Positions 1 to 9,049 of a stretch of DNA of 64,000 nt are shown piece by piece. The notes beneath the pieces are model-generated. The model was not told the origin of the DNA. It ran no database searches and saw only the letters and a list, made by a program, of their open reading frames with translations. The number at the start of each line of letters is the position of its first letter. Positions within the stretch are counted from its first letter, which is position 1. Position numbers and translations under genes: made by a program. The DNA comes from Aliiroseovarius sp. S1339 (GTDB lineage: Bacteria > Pseudomonadota > Alphaproteobacteria > Rhodobacterales > Rhodobacteraceae). The stretch is from assembly GCF_023195695.1 (NCBI RefSeq), contig NZ_JALPQG010000006.1, positions 62,001 through 126,000 on the forward strand. The letters run 5' to 3'.

Positions 1-835
1 GCGCAGCCTGATAGACCTTGCGGCGTGGAAGGCCCAGCGCTTGTGACACAGCGTTAACCGCATCCTTCATCGACATATCTGCCATGGCCTGCACCAACAT
101 ACCTTCCATTGCGCCTTCGTCCTGCACCTCGCCCGGACGATCCAACACAAAGACAACTTCGCCTTTGATTGGCTTTTCGGCCAGTTGTTCCGCCAGTTCG
201 GCAACCGTGCCGCGCTTCACCTCTTCAAATTTCTTCGTCAGCTCACGGCACACAGCCGCCTGACGCTCGCCTGCCCCAGAGGAACACAATTCAGCTAACA
301 ATTTCTGAATGCGCTTGGCGCTTTCAAAGAAAACGAGCGTTGCGGGCAATGGCAGAAGTTCTGCAAGCCATGTCGCGCGCGCGCCCTTGGCCGCTGGTGG
401 AAAGCCCGCGAACAGGAATCGGTCGGTCGGCAGGCCGGACAGGCTAAGTGCTGCAAGCGTCGCAGACGCGCCCGGAAGGGCGGTCACATATTGTCCGCTT
501 TCCGTCAAATCGCGCGCCAATGCGAAGCCCGGATCGGCAATCAGTGGGCTGCCGGCGTCGCTGGCATAGGCGACCGACTTTCCCTCGGCGATCAGCTTCC
601 CGATACCGGCGCGCGCTGCCCCGCCTGAATGGTCATGGTAGGGAATCAGCCGCCGCCCATTCAGCGCGATACCGTGAATATCCATGAGTTTTCGCGTCGT
701 ACGCGTATCTTCCGCCGCGATCACATCCGCCGACGCCAACACATCCAGCGCGCGAAGTGTGATGTCACGGGCATTGCCGATGGGCGTCGCCACAAGATAA
801 AGGCCCGGGTCAAGCTGGGTGTTCTGGGGTTTCAC
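1..835 (-). CDS. rsmI: 16S rRNA 2'-O-ribose C1402 methyltransferase RsmI (3' end outside window)
   Basis: RsmI methylates the 2'-OH of C1402 in the decoding centre of 16S rRNA using S-adenosylmethionine. Reading the minus strand from a GTG at 835 gives a protein beginning VKPQNTQLDPGLYLVATPIG, then EDTRTTRKLM, SDAGSPLIADPG and LSGLPTDRFLFAGFPP, all hallmark RsmI/tetrapyrrole-methylase-fold motifs in the expected order. About 278 codons are present; the family is about 285-300 residues, so only a short C-terminal piece is missing. No ATG lies in frame upstream, so GTG is the likely start. It diverges from an LpoA-like gene, the same neighbourhood as in many Proteobacteria. Confidence 0.93.
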   Translation of the reverse strand, partial: MKPQNTQLDPGLYLVATPIGNARDITLRALDVLASADVIAAEDTRTTRKLMDIHGIALNGRRLIPYHDHSGGAARAGIGKLIAEGKSVAYASDAGSPLIADPGFALARDLTESGQYVTALPGASATLAALSLSGLPTDRFLFAGFPPAAKGARATWLAELLPLPATLVFFESAKRIQKLLAELCSSGAGERQAAVCRELTKKFEEVKRGTVAELAEQLAEKPIKGEVVFVLDRPGEVQDEGAMEGMLVQAMADMSMKDAVNAVSQALGLPRRKVYQAA

Positions 836-860
836 ACTGGACCTGTCGTTTGTTGAGTCT

Positions 861-866
861 ATTATA
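861..866 (-). promoter_or_regulatory. Candidate -10 box for rsmI, with adjacent inverted repeat
   Basis: Reading the minus strand, 866-861 is TATAAT, a perfect -10 hexamer about 26 bases before the rsmI GTG. No convincing -35 is seen. A small perfect inverted repeat, CCGTC-TAC-GACGG, lies just upstream at 870-882 and could be an operator or a short hairpin. This is sequence resemblance only. Confidence 0.35.
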
Positions 867-916
867 CGTCCGTCTACGACGGCAGTTTGATGCCGCGCCT
901 GAAAAAGGATTTTTGT

Positions 917-2089
917 ATGTTCTCTGTTTTCGCTCGTACCCGCAAGGCGCTGGGCAATCTTGCTGCCGCATTAGGTCTGACCGTGCTTGCTGCCTGTGGC
1001 GTTCAAGGCCCTCAGGGCGGCCAAAGCATCAACCCCGGCAAGCCTGTCCCTGTGGCCCTTTTGGTGCCCGGCGGGTCTGGGTCGGCCAATGACGCAAACC
1101 TTGCATCATCCTTGGAAAATGCAGCGCGCATGGCGATGGCAGAGCTGTCGGGGGTTGAGATCGATTTGCGCGTCTACAACACCGGCGGCAGTCCGAATCA
1201 AGCAGCCGCCATGGCGACCAAAGCGGTGAACGATGGTGCGAAAGTCATCCTTGGGCCGGTTTTCGCGCAAAGCGCCAACGCGGCCGGTGTCGCGGTCGCA
1301 AGACGGAACGTCAATGTTCTGAGCTTCTCGAACAACACCGGTATCGCGGGCGGCAACGTCTTCGTTCTAGGCAACACGTTTGAAAACACAGCCAACCGCC
1401 TAGTGCGCTATGCAGCGCGCAGCGGCAAAGGCCGCATCATGGTCCTGCACGGAAACGATCAGGCCGAGGTTCAGGGCAGCAACGCCATTCGCGCCGCAAT
1501 CGCGAACTCTGGCGCGACGCTTGCTGGCACCGCATCATTCGAGCTGTCTCAGAACGGGATCGTCAACGCGATGCCTGCGATCAGCTCGAAGGTTAAAAGC
1601 TCAGGTGCGCAATCGGTGTTCTTCACGTCGGGAACGTCGGGCGCATTGCCCTTCCTTGCCGGATTGCTGCCTGAAAATGGCGTAAATCCTGCCTCGACCC
1701 AGTTTATCGGGCTGCAGCGCTGGGATATTCCGTCGAATGCGCTGGCGCTGCCCGGCATTCAAGGCGGGTGGTTTGCGCTGCCCGATCCGGGCCTGTCCAG
1801 CCGGTTTGCCAGCCGCTATCAGGCGCGCTATGGCGCCTCACCGCACCCGATTGCCGGCCTAGCCTATGACGGCATTGCCGCCATCGGTGCGCTGGCGAAA
1901 TCGGGCCGTTCGAATGCCTTGACCACGACCGCCTTGACCCAGTCGCAAGGGTTCGTGGGCGTCAACGGCATCTTCCGCCTGCGCCCCAATGGCACCAACG
2001 AACGCGGCTTGGCAATTGCACAGGTTCGGAACAATCAGGTCGTTGTGATCGACCCTGCACCCAGAAGCTTCGGCGGTGCCGGGTTCTGA
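917..2089 (+). CDS. LpoA/LppC-like lipoprotein (penicillin-binding protein activator family)
   Basis: A 390-residue lipoprotein with a type I periplasmic-binding-protein fold, as in LpoA/LppC (which activates penicillin-binding proteins in Enterobacteria) and Leu/Ile/Val-binding proteins. The N-terminus has a basic start, a hydrophobic stretch and the lipobox LAAC with Cys27, so it is probably lipid-anchored. The segment KVILGPVFAQSANAAGVAVA resembles the ligand-binding region of the fold. The start at 917 has AAAGGA seven bases upstream; a TTG/ATG pair at 887-892 is less likely. The place next to rsmI matches the conserved rsmI-lpoA arrangement. The role in peptidoglycan synthesis is inferred from family and context. 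Confidence 0.8.
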   Translation: MFSVFARTRKALGNLAAALGLTVLAACGVQGPQGGQSINPGKPVPVALLVPGGSGSANDANLASSLENAARMAMAELSGVEIDLRVYNTGGSPNQAAAMATKAVNDGAKVILGPVFAQSANAAGVAVARRNVNVLSFSNNTGIAGGNVFVLGNTFENTANRLVRYAARSGKGRIMVLHGNDQAEVQGSNAIRAAIANSGATLAGTASFELSQNGIVNAMPAISSKVKSSGAQSVFFTSGTSGALPFLAGLLPENGVNPASTQFIGLQRWDIPSNALALPGIQGGWFALPDPGLSSRFASRYQARYGASPHPIAGLAYDGIAAIGALAKSGRSNALTTTALTQSQGFVGVNGIFRLRPNGTNERGLAIAQVRNNQVVVIDPAPRSFGGAGF

Positions 2090-4859
2090 ACCCAACCGGG
2101 CGGCATTCGACCCGGAACCTGACCTGATCTGCCCAGCGCGCGACATCTTTGACGGTGACGCGCTCTGGGATCAGCTTGCGCCCCTTTTTGACGACGCGAA
2201 AGATGCCGCAGCCATACGCAGCGCGACAGTTTCTGCATTGCGGGATGCAATGAAAGCCGGGCGCGACGCCATCGCGTCGGCATTGGCTGAACGACCGCTT
2301 GTCGCCTATCCGGCCATTGCAGCCTATGCTTACCTGACCGACGGGATCGTCACGTTCGTTCATCGTGTCGCTGTCGAACGGTTGCACAAACTGCCAAACC
2401 CCACTGCGTCCGAGCGCATCGCTCTGCTGGCCGTCGGTGGTTACGGTCGGGGCGAGATGGCGCCCCAATCCGATGTCGATCTGCTGTTTCTGACGCCCTA
2501 CAAAATTACTCCCTGGGCCGAAAGCGTGATTGAAAGCATGCTGTATATGCTTTGGGACTTGCGGCTGAAAGTTGGTCATGCCTCGCGCACGATCGAAGAT
2601 TGCCTGCGCCTTGGCCGCGAAGATTTCACCATCCGCACCGCATTGCTGGAACAGCGGCCCGTTTGCGGTGACGAAGAACTGGCGCAAGAGCTGGACGATC
2701 AACTGTGGTCTCAACTATTTGAATCCACCCTTGCCGAATTCATCGAAGCCAAGCTAGCCGAACGTGATGCCCGCCACGAAAAACAGGGTGATCAACGCTA
2801 TATGGTCGAACCCAACGTGAAAGAAGGTAAAGGCGGGTTAAGGGATTTGCAGACCCTGTTCTGGGTCGCCAAATACCAACACCGGGTAAGTCGACACGAA
2901 GACCTCGTGTCCAAGGGCGTGTTCACGGAAGAGGAATACACGACGTTCCGCGAAGCCGAAGAATTCCTTTGGGCGGTGCGTTGTCAATTGCATCTTGCGA
3001 CGAACCGGCCAACAGACCAGTTGACCTTCGATCTTCAGGTCGAAGTGGCCGACCGCCTTGGGTTCAAGGACACTGAAGGGCGGCGCGGGGTTGAGCATTT
3101 CATGCAGGCGTACTTCTTGCACGCCACGCAGGTCGGCGATCTGACACGTATCGTGCTCAGCGCGCTGGAGGCTGCGCAACTGAAGGAAGCCCCTGCCCTG
3201 ATGCGCCTGTTCAAGCGGCGAAAACGGGTTAAGTCGGGTTATAAGGTCAAACACGGACGGCTTAGCGTGGCCAACGATGACGCCTTCCTGTCTGACAAGC
3301 TAAACCTGCTTCGGTTGTTCGAAGAAGGGCTGCGCACCGGTATGCTGATTCACCCGGACGCAATGCGTCTGGTGTCGGCCAATCTTGATCTGATCGACGA
3401 CGAGATGCGCAACGATAAAGTGGCCAATCGCATCTTCCTTGGTCTGTTGCTGAAACACGGCAACCCAGAACGCGCATTGCGCCGGATGAACGAGTTGGGC
3501 GTGCTGGCCGCCTTCATCCCCGAATTCGAGCCCATCGTGGCGATGATGCAGTTCAACATGTATCATTCCTATACGGTTGACGAACACACGATACAGGTGA
3601 TTTCAAACTTCGCGCAGATTGAACGTCACGAGTTGGGGGACGAACTGCCGATCTCGACCGAGATTATTAATCGTGGCGTAAATCGTAAGGTCTTGATGGT
3701 GGCAATGTTGCTGCATGATATCGGCAAGGGACGTCCGCAGGATCATTCGATCCTTGGGGCGCAGATCGCGCGCAAAGTGGCCCCCCGACTGGGTTTGAAC
3801 GCGGAAGACTGCGCGACGGTCGAGTGGCTTGTGCGCTATCACCTTCTGATGTCGGACATGGCGCAGAAACGCGATATCGCCGATCCGCGCACCGTGCGCG
3901 ATTTTGCCAAGGCCGTGAAAACCATGCGGCGGCTGGAACTTCTAACCGTGCTGACCGTCTGCGACATTCGCGGGGTTGGGCCCAACACGTGGAACAACTG
4001 GAAGGCCACGCTGATCCGCACGCTTTATAACCAGACGCGGCGCGCGATGGAAGACGGGATGGAGGATCTGAACCGCGCCGCCCGTGGCACCGAGGCCAAA
4101 CGCGCCTTGCGTCAGGAATTGTCTGACTGGTCCGCAAAAGACCTGCGCGCCGAAACCTCACGCCACTATGACAGCTACTGGCAGGGCTTACATGTGACCG
4201 CCCACAAAGTCTTTGCCAATCTGCTGCGCGGCATCAAGGACGACGAAGTCCGCATCGACATTTACGCCGACGAAGAACGCGACGTGACGCGGGTGTATTT
4301 CGCGCTGGCCGATCATCCGGGTATCTTCTCGCGCATTGCGGGGTCGTTGACGGCAGTGCGCGCCAATATCGTGGATGCGCGGACCTATACCTCGAAGGAC
4401 GGGTATGCGACCGCGTGTTTCTGGGTTCAGGACGCCGAAGGCCATCCGTTCGACGTGGACCGCAAGGAACGCATCGAAAAGATGCTTCATCGTTTGCTGA
4501 AAGGCGAGGTGGTTGCAACCGAAGCCAACGCCAACAGCGACAAGCTGAAAAAACGCGAACGGGTCTTCAAGGTGCCCACCCATATCACCTTCGACAATGA
4601 TGGGTCCGAGATTTATACGATTATCGAGGTCGACACACGCGACCGCCCCGGATTGCTTCATGACCTGACACGAACCTTGGCGAATGCAAATATCTATATT
4701 GCCTCGGCGGTGATCGCCACATATGGCGAACAGGTGGTCGATTCATTTTATGTGAAAGACATGTTTGGTCTGAAAATTCAGGCCGAACACAAGAAAAGCC
4801 AACTCGAAAGCAAGCTGCGGCAAGCCATCGAACAAAGTGCCGAAAGGGCGAACGCATAA
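2076..4859 (+). CDS. glnD: [Protein-PII] uridylyltransferase / uridylyl-removing enzyme GlnD
   Basis: GlnD senses glutamine and adds or removes UMP on PII proteins, thereby steering nitrogen assimilation. The 927-residue protein has the full architecture: nucleotidyltransferase motif GGYGRGEMAPQSDVDLLF at about 121-138 with the DVD metal ligands, an HD hydrolase motif LLHDIGKGRPQDHS near 545, and two C-terminal ACT domains near 740 (ALADHPGIFSRIAGSL) and 850 (TRDRPGLLHDLTRTL). The start is a GTG at 2076 inside the end of the upstream lipoprotein gene (14-base overlap), which suggests translational coupling. The stop overlaps the murJ ATG by one base. Confidence 0.96.
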   Translation: MPGSEPNRAAFDPEPDLICPARDIFDGDALWDQLAPLFDDAKDAAAIRSATVSALRDAMKAGRDAIASALAERPLVAYPAIAAYAYLTDGIVTFVHRVAVERLHKLPNPTASERIALLAVGGYGRGEMAPQSDVDLLFLTPYKITPWAESVIESMLYMLWDLRLKVGHASRTIEDCLRLGREDFTIRTALLEQRPVCGDEELAQELDDQLWSQLFESTLAEFIEAKLAERDARHEKQGDQRYMVEPNVKEGKGGLRDLQTLFWVAKYQHRVSRHEDLVSKGVFTEEEYTTFREAEEFLWAVRCQLHLATNRPTDQLTFDLQVEVADRLGFKDTEGRRGVEHFMQAYFLHATQVGDLTRIVLSALEAAQLKEAPALMRLFKRRKRVKSGYKVKHGRLSVANDDAFLSDKLNLLRLFEEGLRTGMLIHPDAMRLVSANLDLIDDEMRNDKVANRIFLGLLLKHGNPERALRRMNELGVLAAFIPEFEPIVAMMQFNMYHSYTVDEHTIQVISNFAQIERHELGDELPISTEIINRGVNRKVLMVAMLLHDIGKGRPQDHSILGAQIARKVAPRLGLNAEDCATVEWLVRYHLLMSDMAQKRDIADPRTVRDFAKAVKTMRRLELLTVLTVCDIRGVGPNTWNNWKATLIRTLYNQTRRAMEDGMEDLNRAARGTEAKRALRQELSDWSAKDLRAETSRHYDSYWQGLHVTAHKVFANLLRGIKDDEVRIDIYADEERDVTRVYFALADHPGIFSRIAGSLTAVRANIVDARTYTSKDGYATACFWVQDAEGHPFDVDRKERIEKMLHRLLKGEVVATEANANSDKLKKRERVFKVPTHITFDNDGSEIYTIIEVDTRDRPGLLHDLTRTLANANIYIASAVIATYGEQVVDSFYVKDMFGLKIQAEHKKSQLESKLRQAIEQSAERANA

Positions 4860-6397
4860 TGGCCTCCAGACTGGCGCGTGGCTTCATGACCGTGGGCGGA
4901 TGGACGATGGCCAGCCGTATCCTTGGCTTTGTGCGCGACATTATGATCGGCGCGTTTCTGGGGTCATCGGCTGTCGCCGAGGCGTTCTTGATCGCCTTTT
5001 CCCTGCCCAACATGTTCCGCCGCTTCTTTGCCGAGGGCACGTTGAACGTGGCCTTCGTGCCGATGTTTTCCAAGAAGCATGAGGGCGGCGAGGGGGCACT
5101 TGAGTTCGCACGTGACGCGTTTTCCGGGCTGGCGTTTATTCTTGTCATCTTTTCGATTGTTGCACAGATTTTCATGCCCGCACTGGTCTACGCGATGGCA
5201 TCTGGCTTTGCGGATGACAGCCGGTTCGATCTGGCCGTCACCTATGGGCGCATCGCGTTTCCCTATATCCTATTCATCTCGCTGGCGGCCCTTCTGTCGG
5301 GGGTGCTGAACGCAACAGGCCGGTTTATGGCTGCCGCCGCTGCACCAGTGCTTTTGAACGTGATATTCATCTCGACGATGTTTATCGCCGATTTCTTCGG
5401 CTATAGCATCGGCGACGCGCTGGCCTGGACCGTGCCCGTGGCGGGGATTACGCAGGTTGCGCTGGTCTGGGTGGCAGCCAGCCGCGCGGGCTATCGCCTT
5501 ATGCCGCGGATGCCGCATATGACGCCTGAGCTGAAGCGCCTTTTCATTATTGCAGCCCCGGCGGCCCTTGCCGGTGGGGTCACGCAAATCAACCTGCTCG
5601 TGGGTCGGCAAGTCGCCAGTTTCTTCGACGGAGCGGTGGCATGGCTGTATTATGCTGACCGTTTGTATCAACTGCCCTTGGGTGTCGTCGGCATTGCCAT
5701 CGGCATCGTGCTGCTGCCTGAACTGTCGCGCAATCTACGATCCGGTGACAATCTGGCCGGGCGAAATGCCCTCAGCCGTGCGGGCGAACTGTCGCTGGCG
5801 CTGACCTTCCCGGCTGCAGTTGCCTTGATGGTGGTGTCGACTCAACTGATCGAGGTGCTGTTTCAGCGCGGTGCTTTCACCGCAGACGACACGGCTTACA
5901 CAGCGCTGGCCACCGCGATCTACGGGGCTGGATTGCCTGCTTTTGTGCTGCAAAAAGTGCTCGCGTCGGTCTATTTTGCCCGTGAAAACACCCGCGCACC
6001 GTTTCGTTTCGCCATTGTCGGAATGATTGTAAACCTCGTGATTGCCGTCGGGCTAAGCTATTGGCTGGGCTTCATCGCCGCCGCGATCGGCACCACCGTC
6101 GCAGGCTGGACGATCACCGGACTGACATGGATCGGGGCAGCACGGATGGGCGACGACACACGGTTCGACGCCCGGTTCTGGAGGCGCTTCTGGCGGATGG
6201 CAGCCGCAAGTTGGGCGATGGGCGCGGTCCTGTGGATCATGGTGATCATACTGGGACCGATGTTCGGCATTGCAGGCTTGAAGATCATTGCCTTGGCCGT
6301 GCTGGTGGTTGGTGGAATCGTCGCCTATGGCCTGCTGGGCCAACTGTTCGGAGCGTTCCACCTATCGGAAATCAAAAGCACCTTTCGCCGGGGGTAA
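4859..6397 (+). CDS. murJ: Lipid II flippase MurJ (MviN)
   Basis: MurJ flips the peptidoglycan precursor lipid II across the inner membrane. The 512-residue protein starts MASRLARGFMTVGGWTMASR, contains the family motif RILGFVRDIMIGAFLG near 20 and FSLPNMFRRFFAEGTLNVAFVP near 45, and consists largely of hydrophobic segments, consistent with the 14-helix MOP-superfamily fold. The length is normal. It shares one base with the glnD stop, so glnD and murJ are probably one transcript; the glnD-murJ adjacency is commonly seen in alphaproteobacteria. Confidence 0.96.
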   Translation: MASRLARGFMTVGGWTMASRILGFVRDIMIGAFLGSSAVAEAFLIAFSLPNMFRRFFAEGTLNVAFVPMFSKKHEGGEGALEFARDAFSGLAFILVIFSIVAQIFMPALVYAMASGFADDSRFDLAVTYGRIAFPYILFISLAALLSGVLNATGRFMAAAAAPVLLNVIFISTMFIADFFGYSIGDALAWTVPVAGITQVALVWVAASRAGYRLMPRMPHMTPELKRLFIIAAPAALAGGVTQINLLVGRQVASFFDGAVAWLYYADRLYQLPLGVVGIAIGIVLLPELSRNLRSGDNLAGRNALSRAGELSLALTFPAAVALMVVSTQLIEVLFQRGAFTADDTAYTALATAIYGAGLPAFVLQKVLASVYFARENTRAPFRFAIVGMIVNLVIAVGLSYWLGFIAAAIGTTVAGWTITGLTWIGAARMGDDTRFDARFWRRFWRMAAASWAMGAVLWIMVIILGPMFGIAGLKIIALAVLVVGGIVAYGLLGQLFGAFHLSEIKSTFRRG

Positions 6398-6403
6398 GCG
6401 CAG

Positions 6404-7090
6404 CTATCGCTTGCGGAGCCGCACCAGCACTTTCGACCAGCCGCCCGGACTGACCAGAAAGGACAGCCCGAAGCCTGCGGCAAAGCCTGCAATCTCGGAC
6501 ACCCATGTCAGCCCGGCGCCAAACAACAGGCCAAAGATCAACTGAAGCGCCATCAGGAATGCTATGATGCGAAAGGCGGACAGCTGGTTGCCCCCTGTCG
6601 CGGCAAGATTGGTCCACAACAGAAACGTGTAGGCACCGATTAGGCCGTAAACGGCGGGATAGCCGCCAAATAGCACCACAGGCGTGTCCCAAACCGCCCA
6701 ATAGGCCAGCGCCCCGGCTATCGACGCCCCGAAAAACACCACCAGAAACGCGAAGGGCGCGAACACTTCACCCACCATCTTGCCAAGCGCCAACAAGAAA
6801 ACGAGCACGAACAGAAGATGCGTGAAACTTAGATGCAGAAACGGATAGGTCACGAAGCGCGCCATATCCGGAAGGGGAAACCGCCCATTTTCGATCATCC
6901 ATGCGAAAAGGGGTTCGCGAAAGCCCCACTCTTCGATCATCGAGATGCGCCAGCCAGCCGCTTTCGGCCCGCCGACCAACCCGGTGCTGCCGGCATAGAA
7001 GACAATCTCGATCCCCACTAAAAAGACCGCCAGCGCGATCACCACAGGTGGCAGGGGGTTCACAGGGTTTTCTTCGCGATAACTGCTCAT
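6404..7090 (-). CDS. Rhomboid-fold membrane protein lacking catalytic residues (pseudoprotease)
   Basis: A 228-residue polytopic membrane protein with the rhomboid layout: an early helix (16-32), a large loop, then five or six helices. Active rhomboids use a Ser in GxSG and a His in the last helix. Here GGYPAVYGLIGAY (142-154) aligns exactly with GASGAIFGLLGAF, placing Tyr144 at the Ser position, and EIAGFAAGFG (199-208) places Glu199 at the His position. The Asn expected four residues after the helix-2 His is Val95. It therefore should not be a serine protease and may bind or chaperone membrane proteins, as iRhoms and derlins do. The start at 7090 has AAGGAG nine bases upstream. It is convergent with murJ, with only six bases between stops. 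Confidence 0.85.
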   Translation of the reverse strand: MSSYREENPVNPLPPVVIALAVFLVGIEIVFYAGSTGLVGGPKAAGWRISMIEEWGFREPLFAWMIENGRFPLPDMARFVTYPFLHLSFTHLLFVLVFLLALGKMVGEVFAPFAFLVVFFGASIAGALAYWAVWDTPVVLFGGYPAVYGLIGAYTFLLWTNLAATGGNQLSAFRIIAFLMALQLIFGLLFGAGLTWVSEIAGFAAGFGLSFLVSPGGWSKVLVRLRKR

Positions 7091-7189
7091 ATCGGGCTCT
7101 CCTTGGCCTCTTCTGTGCGGGCCTTTCTTGACGGCCCTTGTTCACATGGGTAAGCGACGAAGGATAAGAAATCCAGACGGAGTGAAAAC

Positions 7190-8215
7190 ATGACCAATCA
7201 CACGCCGCGCGTCTTTTCGGGCGTCAAGCCTTCGGGTGGGCTGCAATTGGGCAACTACCTTGGTGCCATCAAGCGATTTGTGGACATGCAAGGGCAGGGT
7301 TTCGAGGCAATCTATTGCGTCGTCGATCTGCACGCCATCACCGTCTGGCAAGACCCGAAAGAGCTGAAAGATGCAACGCGCGAAGTAACAGCTGGCTATT
7401 TGGCGGCAGGTATCGACCCGACGAAATCGGTTTTGTTCAACCAAAGCCAGGTGCCAGCCCATACCGAGCTGGCATGGCTGTTCAACTGTGTCGCGCGCGT
7501 GGGCTGGATGAACCGCATGACGCAGTTCAAAGACAAGGCTGGCAAAAACGCGGAAAAGGTATCGCTTGGGCTTTATGCCTATCCGGCGCTAATGGCGGCA
7601 GATATTTTGCTGTATCACGCAACCCACGTTCCGGTGGGCGAGGATCAGAAACAGCACGTCGAGCTGACGCGCGATATCGCGGCCAAGTTCAACCACGACT
7701 ACGGAGCGGAAGGTTTCTTCCCACTGCCCGAACCGATCATCGAAGGCCCAGCGACCCGCGTGATGAACCTGCGTGATGGGTCGAAGAAGATGTCGAAGTC
7801 GGGGGAAAGCGACATGGAGCGGGTCAACATGACCGATGACGCCGACACAATCGCCAAGAAGTTCAAGAAGGCGCGCACCGATCCAGACGCGCTGCCCGAG
7901 ACGCTTGATGGGCTGAAAGGTCGACCCGAGGCCCGCAACCTCGTGGATATTTATGCAGGCCTGTCGGAAACCTCGCCCGAGGCGGTGATCGCGGAATATG
8001 CAGGCGCGGGTTGGGGCAAGTTTAAGCCGGCCTTGGCTGATCTCGCGGTCGAAAAGCTTGGCCCCATCTCGACCGAAATGGCGCGCTTGATGAATGACCG
8101 AGCGGAAATTGACCGCGTTCTGGCGCAGGGTGCCGAAAAGGCCGAGGCAATCGCACAGCCGATCCTTGATCAGACCTATGAAATCATGGGCTTTTTGCGC
8201 TCGCGCAGGGGGTAA
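7190..8215 (+). CDS. trpS: Tryptophanyl-tRNA synthetase
   Basis: Class I aminoacyl-tRNA synthetase charging tRNA-Trp. The 341-residue protein begins with [17 protein letters not shown], where QLGNYLG is the HIGH-class motif, and carries KKMSKS near residue 198 as the second ATP-binding signature. [19 protein letters not shown] is the typical tryptophan/dimer-region segment. The length fits bacterial TrpS. ATG 7190 follows ACGGAG. It appears monocistronic, with a strong hairpin terminator downstream. Confidence 0.97.
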   Translation: MTNHTPRVFSGVKPSGGLQLGNYLGAIKRFVDMQGQGFEAIYCVVDLHAITVWQDPKELKDATREVTAGYLAAGIDPTKSVLFNQSQVPAHTELAWLFNCVARVGWMNRMTQFKDKAGKNAEKVSLGLYAYPALMAADILLYHATHVPVGEDQKQHVELTRDIAAKFNHDYGAEGFFPLPEPIIEGPATRVMNLRDGSKKMSKSGESDMERVNMTDDADTIAKKFKKARTDPDALPETLDGLKGRPEARNLVDIYAGLSETSPEAVIAEYAGAGWGKFKPALADLAVEKLGPISTEMARLMNDRAEIDRVLAQGAEKAEAIAQPILDQTYEIMGFLRSRRG

Positions 8216-8268
8216 AGGCACGCCGGGGCTATGCGCCGGACCTAAGTTGTTTTTGGTGAGAAAAAATA

Positions 8269-8300
8269 GGGCGCAGGGGAACTTGCGCCCCTTTTGTTTT
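8269..8300 (+). terminator. Rho-independent terminator after trpS
   Basis: A perfect 7-bp stem GGGCGCA/TGCGCCC (8269-8275 and 8284-8290) with an 8-base loop is followed by CTTTTGTTTT. Confidence 0.8.
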
Positions 8301-8366
8301 GTCGGATTTGGCGATCAAGGCGTCGTCAGTTAGGCTTCCAGCCAAACAACTGGAGGAGCGCGCGCT

Positions 8367-9002
8367 ATGAAACGGAAAGAATACACAGGTCAGGACATCA
8401 CGGTGGGTTTCGACCTTGGCCGATGCATCCATTCGAGAAACTGTTTTTTGCAGCTTCCCGAAGTGTTTGATCCGTCAAACCGCCCTTGGGTGCAGCCCGA
8501 CGCCGCCCCGGCCGAGGAGGTGGCCGCGATGATCCGCACCTGCCCGTCTGGCGCGCTAACCTTCCAGCGCACTGATGGAGGCAATGAGAAACCGCCAAAA
8601 ATAAACCGGTTGGCTGTTTGGGAAAACGGGCCTCTGATTTTAGCGGGCGAGGTCTCTGTTGAAGGTGGTGATCCGCAAACGCGCGTCGCTCTGTGCCGCT
8701 GTGGACAGTCGAAGAACAAGCCCTATTGCGATTACAGCCATGTCGAGGCTGGGTTTGTTACGACAGGAGAGCCCTCCCCGAAAGCGCCAACTGAAGCCGA
8801 TGAGCAAGGCGGCACTACGCAGGTTGATCGCGTACCGGATGGCCCATTGAAGATAGATGGAAACGTCGAGATCTGCACCGGCACCGGCAAGCGGATCACG
8901 AAGGTCGCAAAGGCGTTCATGTGCCGCTGTGGTGCATCCAAGAACAAACCCTTCTGTGACGGCAGCCACAAAGGTATTGGATTCAAGGATGCGCCGTCCT
9001 GA
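8367..9002 (+). CDS. Iron-sulfur protein: mono-cluster Fe-S domain fused to two CDGSH domains
   Basis: A 211-residue protein with three predicted iron-sulfur modules. Residues 10-65 resemble the divergent 4Fe-4S mono-cluster domain (YjdI/Fer4_19), with Cys20, Cys26 and Cys59. Two CDGSH (mitoNEET-type) motifs follow: C110-R-C112 ... C121-D-Y-S-H125 and C176-R-C178 ... C187-D-G-S-H191, each supplying three Cys and one His for a [2Fe-2S] cluster. In the first motif the usual Gly after CD is Tyr. A probable role is electron or cluster transfer under oxidative or NO stress, but no substrate can be named. A strong SD (GGAGGAG) precedes the ATG. It sits upstream of a hemerythrin-like gene on the same strand. 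Confidence 0.85.
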   Translation: MKRKEYTGQDITVGFDLGRCIHSRNCFLQLPEVFDPSNRPWVQPDAAPAEEVAAMIRTCPSGALTFQRTDGGNEKPPKINRLAVWENGPLILAGEVSVEGGDPQTRVALCRCGQSKNKPYCDYSHVEAGFVTTGEPSPKAPTEADEQGGTTQVDRVPDGPLKIDGNVEICTGTGKRITKVAKAFMCRCGASKNKPFCDGSHKGIGFKDAPS

Positions 9003-9049
9003 TCTTGGCAGGCCTTGAATTGTAATAACATAACATTATCTGTGTCTCT

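Noticed and set aside
8336-8358. CTTCCAG...CTGGAGG upstream of the CDGSH gene as a second CueR site
   Set aside because: The arms are eight bases apart rather than three and no 19-base-spaced promoter surrounds them.
9015-9040. Possible promoter or FNR-type site before the hemerythrin gene
   Set aside because: TTGAAT and CATTAT are wrongly spaced and no TTGAT-N4-ATCAA core is present.
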